Assembly: GCA_015494435.1 (NCBI GenBank)
Contig: WGBH01000176.1
Span: 1-21,285, forward strand
Reading direction: 5' to 3'
DNA from: Thiotrichaceae bacterium
GTDB taxonomy: Bacteria > Pseudomonadota > Gammaproteobacteria > Thiotrichales > Thiotrichaceae
Length of the DNA: 21,285 nucleotides
Part shown: positions 7,143-14,426 of the stretch, in pieces
How positions within the stretch are numbered: position 1 is the stretch's first letter
Layout of the letters: every line of letters begins with the position of its first letter
The notes under the pieces: generated by a model
What the model was told of the DNA's origin: nothing
Databases searched by the model: none
What the model saw: the letters and a program-made list of their open reading frames with translations, nothing else
Translations under genes and position numbers: made by a program

Positions 7143-8423
7143 TTATAAAGAATAGTGAACCATTTCGCCTGCAATAATCGTTGCCATGACAGAACCATTA
7201 AATCCCCAACCAAAAAAGGGGCTATTTTTGCCTTTACTTTGAAAAGTTTCTAAATTAATTGTCGTATATTTCTCTGGATCAAATAAAATAAAATCAGCCG
7301 CTTGACCTATGGATAAGCTTCCTTTGTGTTTGTTAATCACTTCGGCAGGCTTATGGGTTATACAAGCAATCGCTTGCTGCAAAGAGAGTATGCCCTCTTC
7401 AACTAAGCGTAAAGTGAGTGGTAAGAGTGTTTCTAGTGCCGAAATACCCACGCTGGACTGCTGAAAAGGTGCTAATTTAGCATCAATATCATGTGGTTGA
7501 TGATCAGAGCAAATAACATCAATCACGCCACTTGCCACGCCTTGTCTTAATGCTTCTTTATCTCGTATGCTACGCAAGGGAGGAAGGGTGTTGCATAAGG
7601 TATTAAAATCACTGATATCCATTTCAGTGAGAAATAATTGATGTGCCGCCACATCTGCGCTGACGGGCAAGCCTTTTTGTTTCGCTTCTTCTAATAATTC
7701 CACACTTTTAGCACAAGACAAGCGACAAAAATGCACGGGAATATGCGTTTCTTCAACCAACACTAACATTTGCGCCATCGCAACCGTTTCAACACTTGAA
7801 GAAATAGAGGGCAAACCAAGACGGGTTGCAATTGCACCTTGATGGGCGCAACCATCTCCCAGCAAATTGTGTTCAATCGGTTGATAAAAAAGTTTTAAAT
7901 CATGGGTCGCAACATAATCCATACTTTTACGGAGTAAATCTAAGCTATTAAAAGGTGCTAAGCCTTGTGTCACCGCAACACAGCCTGCTTGTTTCAAACT
8001 TCCCATATTACTTAATTGTTCACCTTTTAATCCATTGCTTAATGCACCAATCAGTTCAATTTGAGTTGCCCCACTTGCTAATGCTTTTTCTTTGATTAGA
8101 TTAATACGCGCACGACTATCAATCGGTGAAAAGGGTTCAGGCATCGCACAAACAGTGGTAATACCAGATTTTGCCGCGACTTGCATTTCACTGGCAATGC
8201 TTGCCTTATTTTCCTGACCAGGTTCGCGCAAATAGACAGAAAGATCAACGACCCCAGGCAATAACCACAGCGCATTTGCATCAATGGTTTTATCTGCGTG
8301 AAAACCATCAGGCATCTGCTCTAATGCAATGATTTTTCCTTGTTGAATAAAAATATCGGTCATTCGATCTTGTTGATTAGCAGGATCAATAAGGCGAGCT
8401 GATTTTATATGCATTGTTCTCAT
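7143..8423 (-). CDS. pyrC: Dihydroorotase-like PyrC' (inactive partner of PyrB)
   Basis: This 426-residue amidohydrolase-fold protein is homologous to type I dihydroorotase but lacks key metal ligands. In active enzymes the first metal motif is HxH before LREPG. Here it reads DLSVYLREPG, with Ser62 and Tyr64 in place of both histidines. The later His-Val-Ser-Thr element is CRLSC, with Arg234 in the His position, while SDHQPHD near the C terminus is kept. This pattern, with the position directly after pyrB, matches the PyrC' (PyrX) proteins of Pseudomonas, which are catalytically dead but needed to assemble the PyrB dodecamer. Its ATG overlaps the pyrB stop (TAATG), indicating translational coupling. 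A catalytic dihydroorotase should be encoded elsewhere. Confidence 0.88.
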   Translation of the reverse strand: MRTMHIKSARLIDPANQQDRMTDIFIQQGKIIALEQMPDGFHADKTIDANALWLLPGVVDLSVYLREPGQENKASIASEMQVAAKSGITTVCAMPEPFSPIDSRARINLIKEKALASGATQIELIGALSNGLKGEQLSNMGSLKQAGCVAVTQGLAPFNSLDLLRKSMDYVATHDLKLFYQPIEHNLLGDGCAHQGAIATRLGLPSISSSVETVAMAQMLVLVEETHIPVHFCRLSCAKSVELLEEAKQKGLPVSADVAAHQLFLTEMDISDFNTLCNTLPPLRSIRDKEALRQGVASGVIDVICSDHQPHDIDAKLAPFQQSSVGISALETLLPLTLRLVEEGILSLQQAIACITHKPAEVINKHKGSLSIGQAADFILFDPEKYTTINLETFQSKGKNSPFFGWGFNGSVMATIIAGEMVHYSL

Positions 8424-9433
8424 TATAAGGATTGCTCCGTCGCTTGTCCGCTCATCACCATTGCCATCACCGCCATACGCACTGCAATACCATTATTAAC
8501 TTGTTGTAGAATAACGGATTGAGAACCATCAGCAACACGCGAATCAATTTCTACACCTCGATTAACTGGGCCTGGATGCATCACAATCGCATCCGCTTTA
8601 GCCAGTTTAAGACGTTCCTCCGTCAAGCCATAAAGTGAAAAATACTCCCTTTCAGACGGCAATAAACCACCCTGCATACGCTCTTTTTGTAAGCGCAACA
8701 TAATAATTACATCCAGATCATCCAGCCCCTGCTCCATATTATTAAAAACATTCACCCCCATCTGCTCAATCCCCACAGGAATGAGAGTACGCGGTGCAAT
8801 CACTCGCACTTCTCCTGTACATAAGGTGGTTAAGGCATGAATTTGTGAGCGAGCCACGCGGGAATGTAAAATATCACCGACAATCCCCACTTTAAGTGGT
8901 GGAAATTCTTTTTTATGTTGGCGAATAGTCAACATATCCAACATTGCTTGGGTCGGATGCTGATGATAGCCGTCTCCAGCATTTAACACACTGATATGTG
9001 CAGGACAATAACGCGCGATAAAATGAGCCGTGCCGCTATATTGATGGCGCACTACAAACATATCGCAATTCATAGCGCTTAAATTGCGAATCGTATCTAA
9101 TAAACTCTCACCTTTAGAGGTTGAAGAATGACGGATATCTAATGTCACCACATCTGCTGATAATCGTTGTGCCGCTAGCTCAAAAGTCATTCGGGTACGG
9201 GTTGAATTTTCAAAAAAGAGATTCATCACCGTCTTACCACGTAAAACAGGTGCTTTATTTTGTGCTTTATTAGGGAGATCTAAGAATTGTTCCGCTCGAT
9301 TGAGAATTTCTTCTAATAATAAAGGAGGTAATCCTTCGATGGTTAAAAAATGCTTGAGTTGACCTTCACGGGTCAATTGCATTGATGAAGGTAATGCACC
9401 GGGGGTAAGGTGTTGAGAATTATCATTTTTCAC
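8423..9433 (-). CDS. pyrB: Aspartate carbamoyltransferase catalytic chain
   Basis: This 336-residue cytosolic enzyme condenses carbamoyl phosphate with aspartate, the committed step of pyrimidine synthesis. Phosphate-binding FFENSTRTR (73-81), the loop SSTSKGES (103-110), the HPTQAMLDM block (159-167) and HPGPVNRGVEI near the C terminus are all present. Sequence and length resemble the class A Pseudomonas PyrB, which assembles with PyrC'. The start is GTG at 9433 with AGGAG 12 bases upstream. A Met at residue 18 is a possible shorter start, closer to Pseudomonas PyrB. A small hairpin (TGCCA/TGGCA) lies in the untranslated leader, but I see no convincing attenuator. Confidence 0.93.
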   Translation of the reverse strand: MKNDNSQHLTPGALPSSMQLTREGQLKHFLTIEGLPPLLLEEILNRAEQFLDLPNKAQNKAPVLRGKTVMNLFFENSTRTRMTFELAAQRLSADVVTLDIRHSSTSKGESLLDTIRNLSAMNCDMFVVRHQYSGTAHFIARYCPAHISVLNAGDGYHQHPTQAMLDMLTIRQHKKEFPPLKVGIVGDILHSRVARSQIHALTTLCTGEVRVIAPRTLIPVGIEQMGVNVFNNMEQGLDDLDVIIMLRLQKERMQGGLLPSEREYFSLYGLTEERLKLAKADAIVMHPGPVNRGVEIDSRVADGSQSVILQQVNNGIAVRMAVMAMVMSGQATEQSL

Positions 9434-9540
9434 GATAAATAACAGCTCCTATTCATTGCCATTAGGATTATTGGCATCATAGTACATCATCCTTGATAAA
9501 AATGTGTTTATTTTTAAGTATTAATAAAGACCTTCTTTTA

Positions 9541-9599
9541 CCTTAGCCCGACGGGGTTTGTTACCTCGTCGGAACGTTTTAAAGAAGCCTTGCAGGAAG
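9541..9599 (+). repeat. Dispersed hairpin repeat, copy 1
   Basis: A stem CCGACGGGG/CCTCGTCGG (9548-9572, one G-T pair) is followed by GAACGTTTTAAAGAAGCCTT and CAGGAAG. A second copy at 13345-13399 keeps the same order of stem, TTTTAAAGAAGCC and AGGAAG. The T-rich run after the stem makes it terminator-like on the plus strand, yet no plus-strand gene ends here. That suggests a mobile or duplicated element rather than a functional terminator at this site. Confidence 0.6.
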
Positions 9600-9632
9600 C
9601 TGTGAGGCTTTATTGCGTTTAAGCTAAACGTG

Positions 9633-9657
9633 TGGACGGGTTTACAAAACCCGTCCA
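9633..9657. repeat. Perfect 11-bp stem hairpin
   Basis: TGGACGGGTTT (9633-9643) is the exact reverse complement of AAACCCGTCCA (9647-9657), with the loop ACA. Neither strand has a U-run after it, so it is unlikely to be an intrinsic terminator. It lies immediately before the apparent group II intron 3' end and could be a domain of that degenerate intron or part of the neighbouring dispersed repeat. Confidence 0.55.
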
Positions 9658-9664
9658 GCGAAGA

Positions 9665-9707
9665 GTACGGTTCGGAGGGAGGGGAGATAAAACTTCCCTA
9701 CCCCTAT
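9665..9707 (+). mobile_element. Group II intron 3'-end remnant (end of domain V plus domain VI)
   Basis: GTACGGTTC at 9665-9673 matches the 3' strand of group II intron domain V. It is followed by AGGGAGGGGAG, a short loop, and CTTCCCTACCCCTAT, which folds as domain VI. An A left unpaired at 9700 sits 7 bases before the end, as expected for the branch point, and the end is AT, matching the 3' consensus AY. The 5' strand of domain V (a GAGCCGTA-type sequence) and any reverse transcriptase are absent, so the element is a truncated relic. It lies antisense to the flanking genes. The assignment rests on recalled consensus motifs, not on a covariance search. Confidence 0.5.
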
Positions 9708-9720
9708 AGAAATACAAATA

Positions 9721-9751
9721 AAAATGCCACAATAAATTATTGTGGCATTTT
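9721..9751. terminator. Strong intrinsic terminator, probably bidirectional
   Basis: AAAATGCCACAATA pairs perfectly with TATTGTGGCATTTT across a 3-base loop (AAT). Both outer flanks are T-rich in the relevant direction: TTTTCTTTT on the plus strand and TTTTTATTTG on the minus strand. It lies about 50 bases beyond the stop of the large surface protein gene on the minus strand and should end that transcript. Confidence 0.85.
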
Positions 9752-9802
9752 CTTTTAATGGTTGAAATTTAAAAGGTTCTTAGGCTATTTCAAGGAGTGA
9801 GT

Positions 9803-12508
9803 CTAATCATCATGACACTCTATTGAAATAGTTTTACTACTACCATCTGATAAATAATAGGTAATGGTTGCTATGCCAATATACCCTTCTGAAGCAAAGA
9901 ATAAAGTATGTTTGGATACATCACCGCTATCAATCTCAACAAAACCTTCTGATGAAGTGACCTTAACAATGCTTCTCTCATCACCTTCTGCAAGAACAGC
10001 GAATGAATCACCTTCTGAGCCAATGCTGACAGGAATACCGACCGTGCAGCAAGTGTCCCCTCCATTATAAGAATCTTCGATTGTGATGCTCACGGTTGCT
10101 GTTGAGTTATCACCACTGGCATCGGTAATAGTATAGCTAAAAGAGTCTGTCCCTAGATAGTCCATAGTTGGTTTATAATAAACACTTTTGCCATCACTAT
10201 TTATTGTCACATCTCCATTACTGGCTTGAGTAATAGCGGTTATCTTAATGCCATTACCCTCATGATCAATATCATTATCGAGCACATTAATAGTCACTGC
10301 CTCATTTTTACCAATGCTAAGCGTATCATTTTTTGCTTCAGGTGCTTTATTATTACCACCTGTTGTACTGTCGGTGACATGAATAGTGACGGTTGCAGTG
10401 GCGGTATTGCCATTTTTATCTACCACGGTGTAAGTGTAGTGATCCGTTCCAACAAAATCAGCGCTTGGGGTGTAAACTAACTCACCTGCATTAACCCCTG
10501 CACTCACTAGACCATTCGCTCCTTGCGTATAGCTTTGCAGTGTTACGCCTTCACCCTTTGCTCCATTTAATACATTAATAACAGAGTTAGACCCTTTTTT
10601 AATGGTATCGGTAAAGTCTTCTGCCGTTACTATTGTCCCTGTTCCTTTTTTAGTCACTGTAATAGTGACCGTTGCAACTGATTTATCACCACTGGCATCA
10701 ATAATGGTGTAAGTGAAACTATCTGTTCCTATAAAATCAACCTTTGGCGTATAAACTAGCTGATTATTCACTAAAACAACCGTGCCATTGCCACCTTGTG
10801 TAAATCCATCCGCTACAATTTGAATCCCTTTGCCTTCGTTGTCAATATCATTGGCAAGCACATCAATAGTCATACTTTGTCCTGTAACGACTGTTGCTAC
10901 ATCATTGTTAGCAACAGGCGTTAAAGGAACGGGAGGTACGTCATTATTGCCTGCGGTAGTTAAATAAGTATCAACGCCACGATTATGTTTAATGGTATTA
11001 TGCAAAGCACGTTTGATCCATGTCGGTGCAGTTGGGATGACTTCTGTTCTCCAAACAACGCGCGGTGTTCCAGGAGCGCCTTTATCGACTAATACTGTCT
11101 TATAACCTGTTTTAATCTTATTAGAGATGTCACGACTACCTATTTGAACCCGTTTAGTGATATTACGATAGCCTGTTTTATAACCTGAATGCACTGAAAC
11201 GTATTCAATATCAACACGACGGTTTTTAAAGTCTTGATCAGGTGTCGTTGGGTATTTTGGATTCGACTTTCCAACACCACGAGCGATCAAATGCTTGGGG
11301 TTAAACCCTTCTCTTATTAAAAAAGCGCGTACAGTGGCGGCTCTTCGTTCTGATAAACGTTGATCATAGAGCGTATCACCTAATTTACAGGTGTTTCCTG
11401 TAATACGAATCACACCTTTATAGCCATTTTTGCGAATTTGTGCTGAAATTTGTTTTAAACGCGCTCGTGCAGAAGGAATAAGATCAGCTCGGTTAAGCTT
11501 AAAGAAGGTTTGACCTTCTAACTCCATGGTATTTTTAACTAATTGCTTATACGGTACTTTTACGGTTTTATTACCGTAGACAGGGACTTTAGTGGTTTTA
11601 TTCGCATAAACGGCACGCTTCTCATAGCGTGCTGGTCGTCCTTTTTGTGGTATTTCTACCCTTACGCGACGATAACGTCTATCAGGTTGAAAGACGCTAC
11701 TGCCACCAAAATCATAATGATAACTTAAATTACCACTGACCTTTCTTTGATTAGAATGCTTATTAGAATACCCCCCTTTTTTCTCATTAGAACGAATATC
11801 CACTCCTACACTATGTGGTGTTCCTTGGAAGAACTTTTCAACCCCTGCTGAAAGTGATAGTAAAGTGGCTTTATCCTCCTCAGCACCTTGTTCCTCACCC
11901 CATTGATAATCTAGACCACCACGCACTCGAATATTGGAGTCTGATATAAAGGTTCCAACACTGGCTCCAACACCATAATCATAGGCTTTTTCAGAAACGG
12001 TTGAAGCGGGTACTTGTTTTTTTTTGCTACTTAACCCCTTACTAATATGCCCTTCCCAAAAGGCAGCCTCTGTTTCTTGACCAAAACCAAGCGTTGCTTT
12101 TGCATGTTTGTTTTTATTACGATCATAAGCACCGTAAACCTTATTAACATGATCTGTTTGACCCTGTCCATTACGCACGACCCAGTTATGATCCAGTCGC
12201 GCACCGCCTGATTTTACGCCAGCATCACTATTATCAAGTTCAACACCTGCCCATAAACCAACACTGGTACTACTGTTTTGATCTTCTGATAACACTGAAT
12301 TAACATCAAAAGTGGTATTACCGTCATCATTAATGCGAATACCAATATTAGAACCACTGCCAACATAATTATAATTAATATTTTTCACCTGTTGTGCGGG
12401 TCTATATTGTGGTGGTGAAGCATTGACTTGATTTGTTAAAATAGCCACAGAACTCAATACAACGGGCAGATAAGCCCATTTATCGATTTTTATATTTTTA
12501 TATTTCAT
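9803..12508 (-). CDS. Exported surface protein: beta-rich domain, OmpA-like domain, three cadherin-like repeats
   Basis: This 901-residue protein starts with a signal peptide (1-30, likely cut after VNA). Residues about 45-270 are rich in alternating beta-strand segments and aromatic residues and resemble an inverse-autotransporter-like barrel. Two Lys/Tyr-rich segments with repeated NKT-KVP (300-320) and GYKTGYR (442-470) flank an OmpA-like peptidoglycan-binding domain (about 328-438), with FFKLNRADLIP, LSERRA and NRRVDIEY. Three tandem repeats of about 90 residues follow (532-620, 628-713, 722-812), each ending GTDxFxYTxxDxxG..ATVTI, then a Cys-containing tail. In the OmpA domain the usual Thr-Asp of the ligand pocket reads NTCKLG, so Asp is replaced by Cys374. 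AAGAAGG precedes the ATG. The gene is monocistronic with its own terminator. A cell-wall-tethered adhesin or outer-membrane scaffold is the best guess. Confidence 0.8.
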   Translation of the reverse strand: MKYKNIKIDKWAYLPVVLSSVAILTNQVNASPPQYRPAQQVKNINYNYVGSGSNIGIRINDDGNTTFDVNSVLSEDQNSSTSVGLWAGVELDNSDAGVKSGGARLDHNWVVRNGQGQTDHVNKVYGAYDRNKNKHAKATLGFGQETEAAFWEGHISKGLSSKKKQVPASTVSEKAYDYGVGASVGTFISDSNIRVRGGLDYQWGEEQGAEEDKATLLSLSAGVEKFFQGTPHSVGVDIRSNEKKGGYSNKHSNQRKVSGNLSYHYDFGGSSVFQPDRRYRRVRVEIPQKGRPARYEKRAVYANKTTKVPVYGNKTVKVPYKQLVKNTMELEGQTFFKLNRADLIPSARARLKQISAQIRKNGYKGVIRITGNTCKLGDTLYDQRLSERRAATVRAFLIREGFNPKHLIARGVGKSNPKYPTTPDQDFKNRRVDIEYVSVHSGYKTGYRNITKRVQIGSRDISNKIKTGYKTVLVDKGAPGTPRVVWRTEVIPTAPTWIKRALHNTIKHNRGVDTYLTTAGNNDVPPVPLTPVANNDVATVVTGQSMTIDVLANDIDNEGKGIQIVADGFTQGGNGTVVLVNNQLVYTPKVDFIGTDSFTYTIIDASGDKSVATVTITVTKKGTGTIVTAEDFTDTIKKGSNSVINVLNGAKGEGVTLQSYTQGANGLVSAGVNAGELVYTPSADFVGTDHYTYTVVDKNGNTATATVTIHVTDSTTGGNNKAPEAKNDTLSIGKNEAVTINVLDNDIDHEGNGIKITAITQASNGDVTINSDGKSVYYKPTMDYLGTDSFSYTITDASGDNSTATVSITIEDSYNGGDTCCTVGIPVSIGSEGDSFAVLAEGDERSIVKVTSSEGFVEIDSGDVSKHTLFFASEGYIGIATITYYLSDGSSKTISIECHDD
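10073..10915 (-). repeat. Three tandem cadherin-like domain repeats within the surface protein gene
   Basis: The coding DNA for residues 532-812 holds three copies of a domain of about 90 residues. Each opens with a DVLANDID-like strand (INVLNGAKG in copy 2, NVLDNDIDHEG in copy 3), passes through LVYTP or VYYKP, and closes with GTD-F/Y-YT-DxxGxxxxATVTI. Copies 1 and 3 share ASGD and are closest to each other. Copy 2 has lost the Asn-Asp-Ile-Asp calcium-type motif. Repeats like these often vary in number between strains. Confidence 0.75.
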
Positions 12509-12917
12509 ACTTGCCTTCTTTATCGTCCATTAGTTTGGCTCTTGGCACTGCATTTGAGAATGCCTAAGCATGCCTTAAAGTATGAAGTGATTTACAAATT
12601 ATAGAATTCCCTTTTATCAGCAGAATAATACGATTAATTCCCTTCCTCACTGGATTACTACCGCGATAAAAAAAGTTATATAAATAAACACAAATAGCAT
12701 ACTATACAACCATATTGATAAAAACCTGTCCTGATTTTGTTTAAATAGTGTCTTCATGGAAGTTTTCAAAGAAAATACTTGAAATATGAATTATCTATCT
12801 AAAAAAGACTAAAAAAAGGAGAGGATTTTGTGTAAATTTCCTTTTTAATAGAGGTATTTGCAATATTAACGCGCTATACTTTAAAGTGTTTTCTAACCTA
12901 AGGATGGGTCTTCTACC
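12509..12917. other. Divergent intergenic control region
   Basis: This gap of about 0.4 kb separates two divergently transcribed genes and must carry both promoters. It is AT-rich. TATACT (12877-12882) lies about 35 bases before the plus-strand gene and could be a -10 box, but no matching -35 is obvious. A partial sigma-54-like sequence, TGGCAC-N5-TTGAG, occurs at 12543-12558 but lacks the invariant GC. I see no RNA gene or mobile element. Confidence 0.4.
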
Positions 12918-13319
12918 ATGCAATCACTGAACTATATCCCCCTCTTTGCACTTTTTTTGATTACTTACTGGGCTATGCACCTTTTTGGAGTATCACATGA
13001 AAGGCTCTATTTCGTTGCGGCACACATACAATTACCATCAGGCACAGTATGGAAGCCTACATGGGGCGATCTGATGATCTTACTGGGAATTATTGCACTT
13101 TATATCGAGTTATTTAAGGCAACACGCACATCAACCATGGCTATTGTCGATCACACCTTATCCACCTTTGTATTGATTGGCTTTTTCACTTCTTGGTTAG
13201 TGTTTGACTGGGCTGGAAACTCTATTTTTCTTACTCTTACCTTTATGGCATTTCTCGATGTTATTGCAGGCTTTACTATCACCATATCAACCGCTCGACG
13301 TGATCTATCAATGAAATAA
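12918..13319 (+). CDS. Small four-helix membrane protein, unknown function
   Basis: This 133-residue protein has four predicted membrane segments (about 6-23, 51-67, 79-97 and 101-123) and a short basic C-terminal tail (TARRDLSMK). The long loop after helix 1 contains HIQLPSG and WKPTWGD. I recognise the general look of a conserved hypothetical gammaproteobacterial membrane protein but cannot name a family. AAGGATGGG lies upstream of the ATG at a slightly long spacing. It is divergent from the large surface protein gene and is followed by a hairpin repeat that may act as its terminator. No catalytic motif is visible. Confidence 0.75.
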   Translation: MQSLNYIPLFALFLITYWAMHLFGVSHERLYFVAAHIQLPSGTVWKPTWGDLMILLGIIALYIELFKATRTSTMAIVDHTLSTFVLIGFFTSWLVFDWAGNSIFLTLTFMAFLDVIAGFTITISTARRDLSMK

Positions 13320-13344
13320 CTTTTTTTATAGAAGTGATGGGCAT

Positions 13345-13399
13345 CCTAGCTCGACGGGATATGTGCTCCGTCGGAATATTTTAAAGAAGCCTTAGGAAG
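13345..13399 (+). repeat. Dispersed hairpin repeat, copy 2 (terminator-like)
   Basis: The stem CGACGG/CCGTCG (13352-13373) is followed by GAATATTTTAAAGAAGCCTTAGGAAG, matching copy 1 at 9541-9599 in order and wording. It sits just after the small membrane protein gene on the same strand, so here it can work as an intrinsic terminator. The shared downstream sequence beyond the stem shows the copies are related by descent rather than by terminator shape alone. Confidence 0.6.
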
Positions 13400-13410
13400 T
13401 TCCTTTCACT

Positions 13411-13434
13411 CGTTCCCAAATTTATTTGGGAACG
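13411..13434. repeat. REP-like palindrome
   Basis: CGTTCCCAAAT and ATTTGGGAACG form an 11-bp perfect inverted repeat around TT. Palindromes of the form CGTTCCCAA...TTGGGAACG are familiar as dispersed intergenic repeats in several gammaproteobacteria. A shorter GGGAA/TTCCC hairpin follows at 13442-13455. Both lie at the edge of the transposase relic and may mark its insertion site. Confidence 0.5.
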
Positions 13435-13484
13435 CAGAACGGGGAATTTATTCCCTGGACTTGGTTAAGGCAATCGCACCGAAT

Positions 13485-13905
13485 TTAGTTTGAGATCAAG
13501 ACTTTAAGGAGATAGTCATCATCGGAAGCTGCTTTGAGGCGTTTATTGCGTATTCCAACTTTTGCGGAGGATTCTTGCTTTAGCAAATTAAGTGCAATAT
13601 GACGTTCCGATTCAACGATACCTACACTGGTTAATCCTGACCATTCTTTTACTTGTGTTAGCCATTCTAAACCTTCCACTGTCTAGTAACGGTGCACTTC
13701 AACACGACCGTGTCTACCCTCAATGGTTTCATGATAATCATGTTTAATATCAATGAAATCCGTCTTTAAAGCATGGGCAAAAAAAGCTTTAACTTCTTTG
13801 GCTAGAATATCATGCTAAAAAAGATAATCTAACCGCTGATAATGTTTTTCAAAAATTGATCGAACCCTTGATGTATTGGGTAAGCGTTTATCGCTTAGCT
13901 GGGTT
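13485..13905 (-). pseudogene. Degraded ISAs1-family transposase
   Basis: Read on the minus strand in one frame, the DNA encodes pieces of an ISAs1-type DDE transposase in the right order. From the N-terminal side: LSDKRLPNTSRVRSIFEKH, then DYLF, a TAG stop, AKEVKAFFAHALKTDF, HDYHETIEGRHGRVEVHRY, another TAG where a Trp codon is expected, then EGLEWLTQVKEWSGLTSVGI, ESERHI, and finally ALNLLKQESSAKVGIRNKR. ESERHI runs directly into ALNLLK, so the central catalytic part normally between them has been deleted, and another deletion lies near DYLF. The element is inactive. TGCGATTGCC just after the stop resembles the terminal sequence of such elements, but I could not define both ends. Family assignment is from motif memory. 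Confidence 0.75.
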
Positions 13906-14426
13906 TTGTTTGGTTAAAATAACTCTTGCTGTACGCTGTTTAAAAAATAAATCGGTGTATGACAGGTGTCTAATTTGTTTACGCTATGCTAATTAGTTGA
14001 GCATGTATTTTGATTTCTATTTTGATGATGGTATTGAAAATAGTTATGATTATATTAATAATTTTATTTGTTCTGCTTGCAGTCAGCTTGCATGTTGTAA
14101 TATGAGTTATAGAAAACAGGGGGGGGTGGAAGTTCCTTAACTACTTTTGTTTTTGATAATAAAAATTATAGGCATCTTTCATACATCAGTTTACACTTTT
14201 AGCTGGTTACTAGGTGCTAGCTGTTCTGATCAATACTGGTAATCTTCTAAACGGCTAGGGCCGTCAACGTAAGTTACAAGGCGGGAGTAACTAGAAAAAA
14301 CTAGAGCAAAGTGTAAGCTACTTTTGATTTTTATGCAGGATGCTAAATTATAATAATAAAGATGCTCTTCAGTCGTTTGTATATTTTCAGACAATGAGGT
14401 GATCAAATAAGGGGAGGCACTGTATT
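13906..14426. other. Gene-free DNA upstream of pilS
   Basis: This half-kilobase region holds no confident gene. It contains a run of eight G residues at 14119-14126, a possible structured RNA at 14191-14316, and a 26-codon hydrophobic frame at 14025-14105 without a ribosome site. The end of the interval carries the pilS ribosome binding site (GGGGAGG, 14411-14417). It probably combines decayed IS flank with the pilS promoter region; I could not place that promoter. Confidence 0.45.
14191..14316 (+). ncRNA. Candidate structured RNA or long inverted-repeat element
   Basis: TTACACTTT (14191-14199) pairs exactly with AAAGTGTAA (14308-14316), closing a segment of 126 bases. Inside, GTTACT near 14206 can pair with AGTAAC near 14286, ACGGC pairs with GCCGT around TAGG, and CTAG pairs with CTAG around AAAAAA. 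The interior is GC-richer than the surrounding DNA. The nested layout is what a folded RNA or an IS remnant would show. It matches no riboswitch consensus I can recall, and the strand is not certain. It ends about 110 bases before pilS. Confidence 0.3.

Noticed and set aside
12543..12558. Sigma-54-like TGGCAC-N5-TTGAG, a possible PilR target
   Set aside because: Spacing is right, but the invariant GC is GA, and the nearest downstream gene is over 350 bases away.
13411..13455. Palindromes considered as a CRISPR or attachment site
   Set aside because: Only single copies with no regular spacing and no cas or integrase genes; better described as REP-like repeats.
14025..14105. 26-codon hydrophobic frame (starts MMVLKIVMIILIILF)
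   Set aside because: Membrane-protein-like composition is easily produced by AT-rich DNA, and no Shine-Dalgarno precedes it. Too weak to call.
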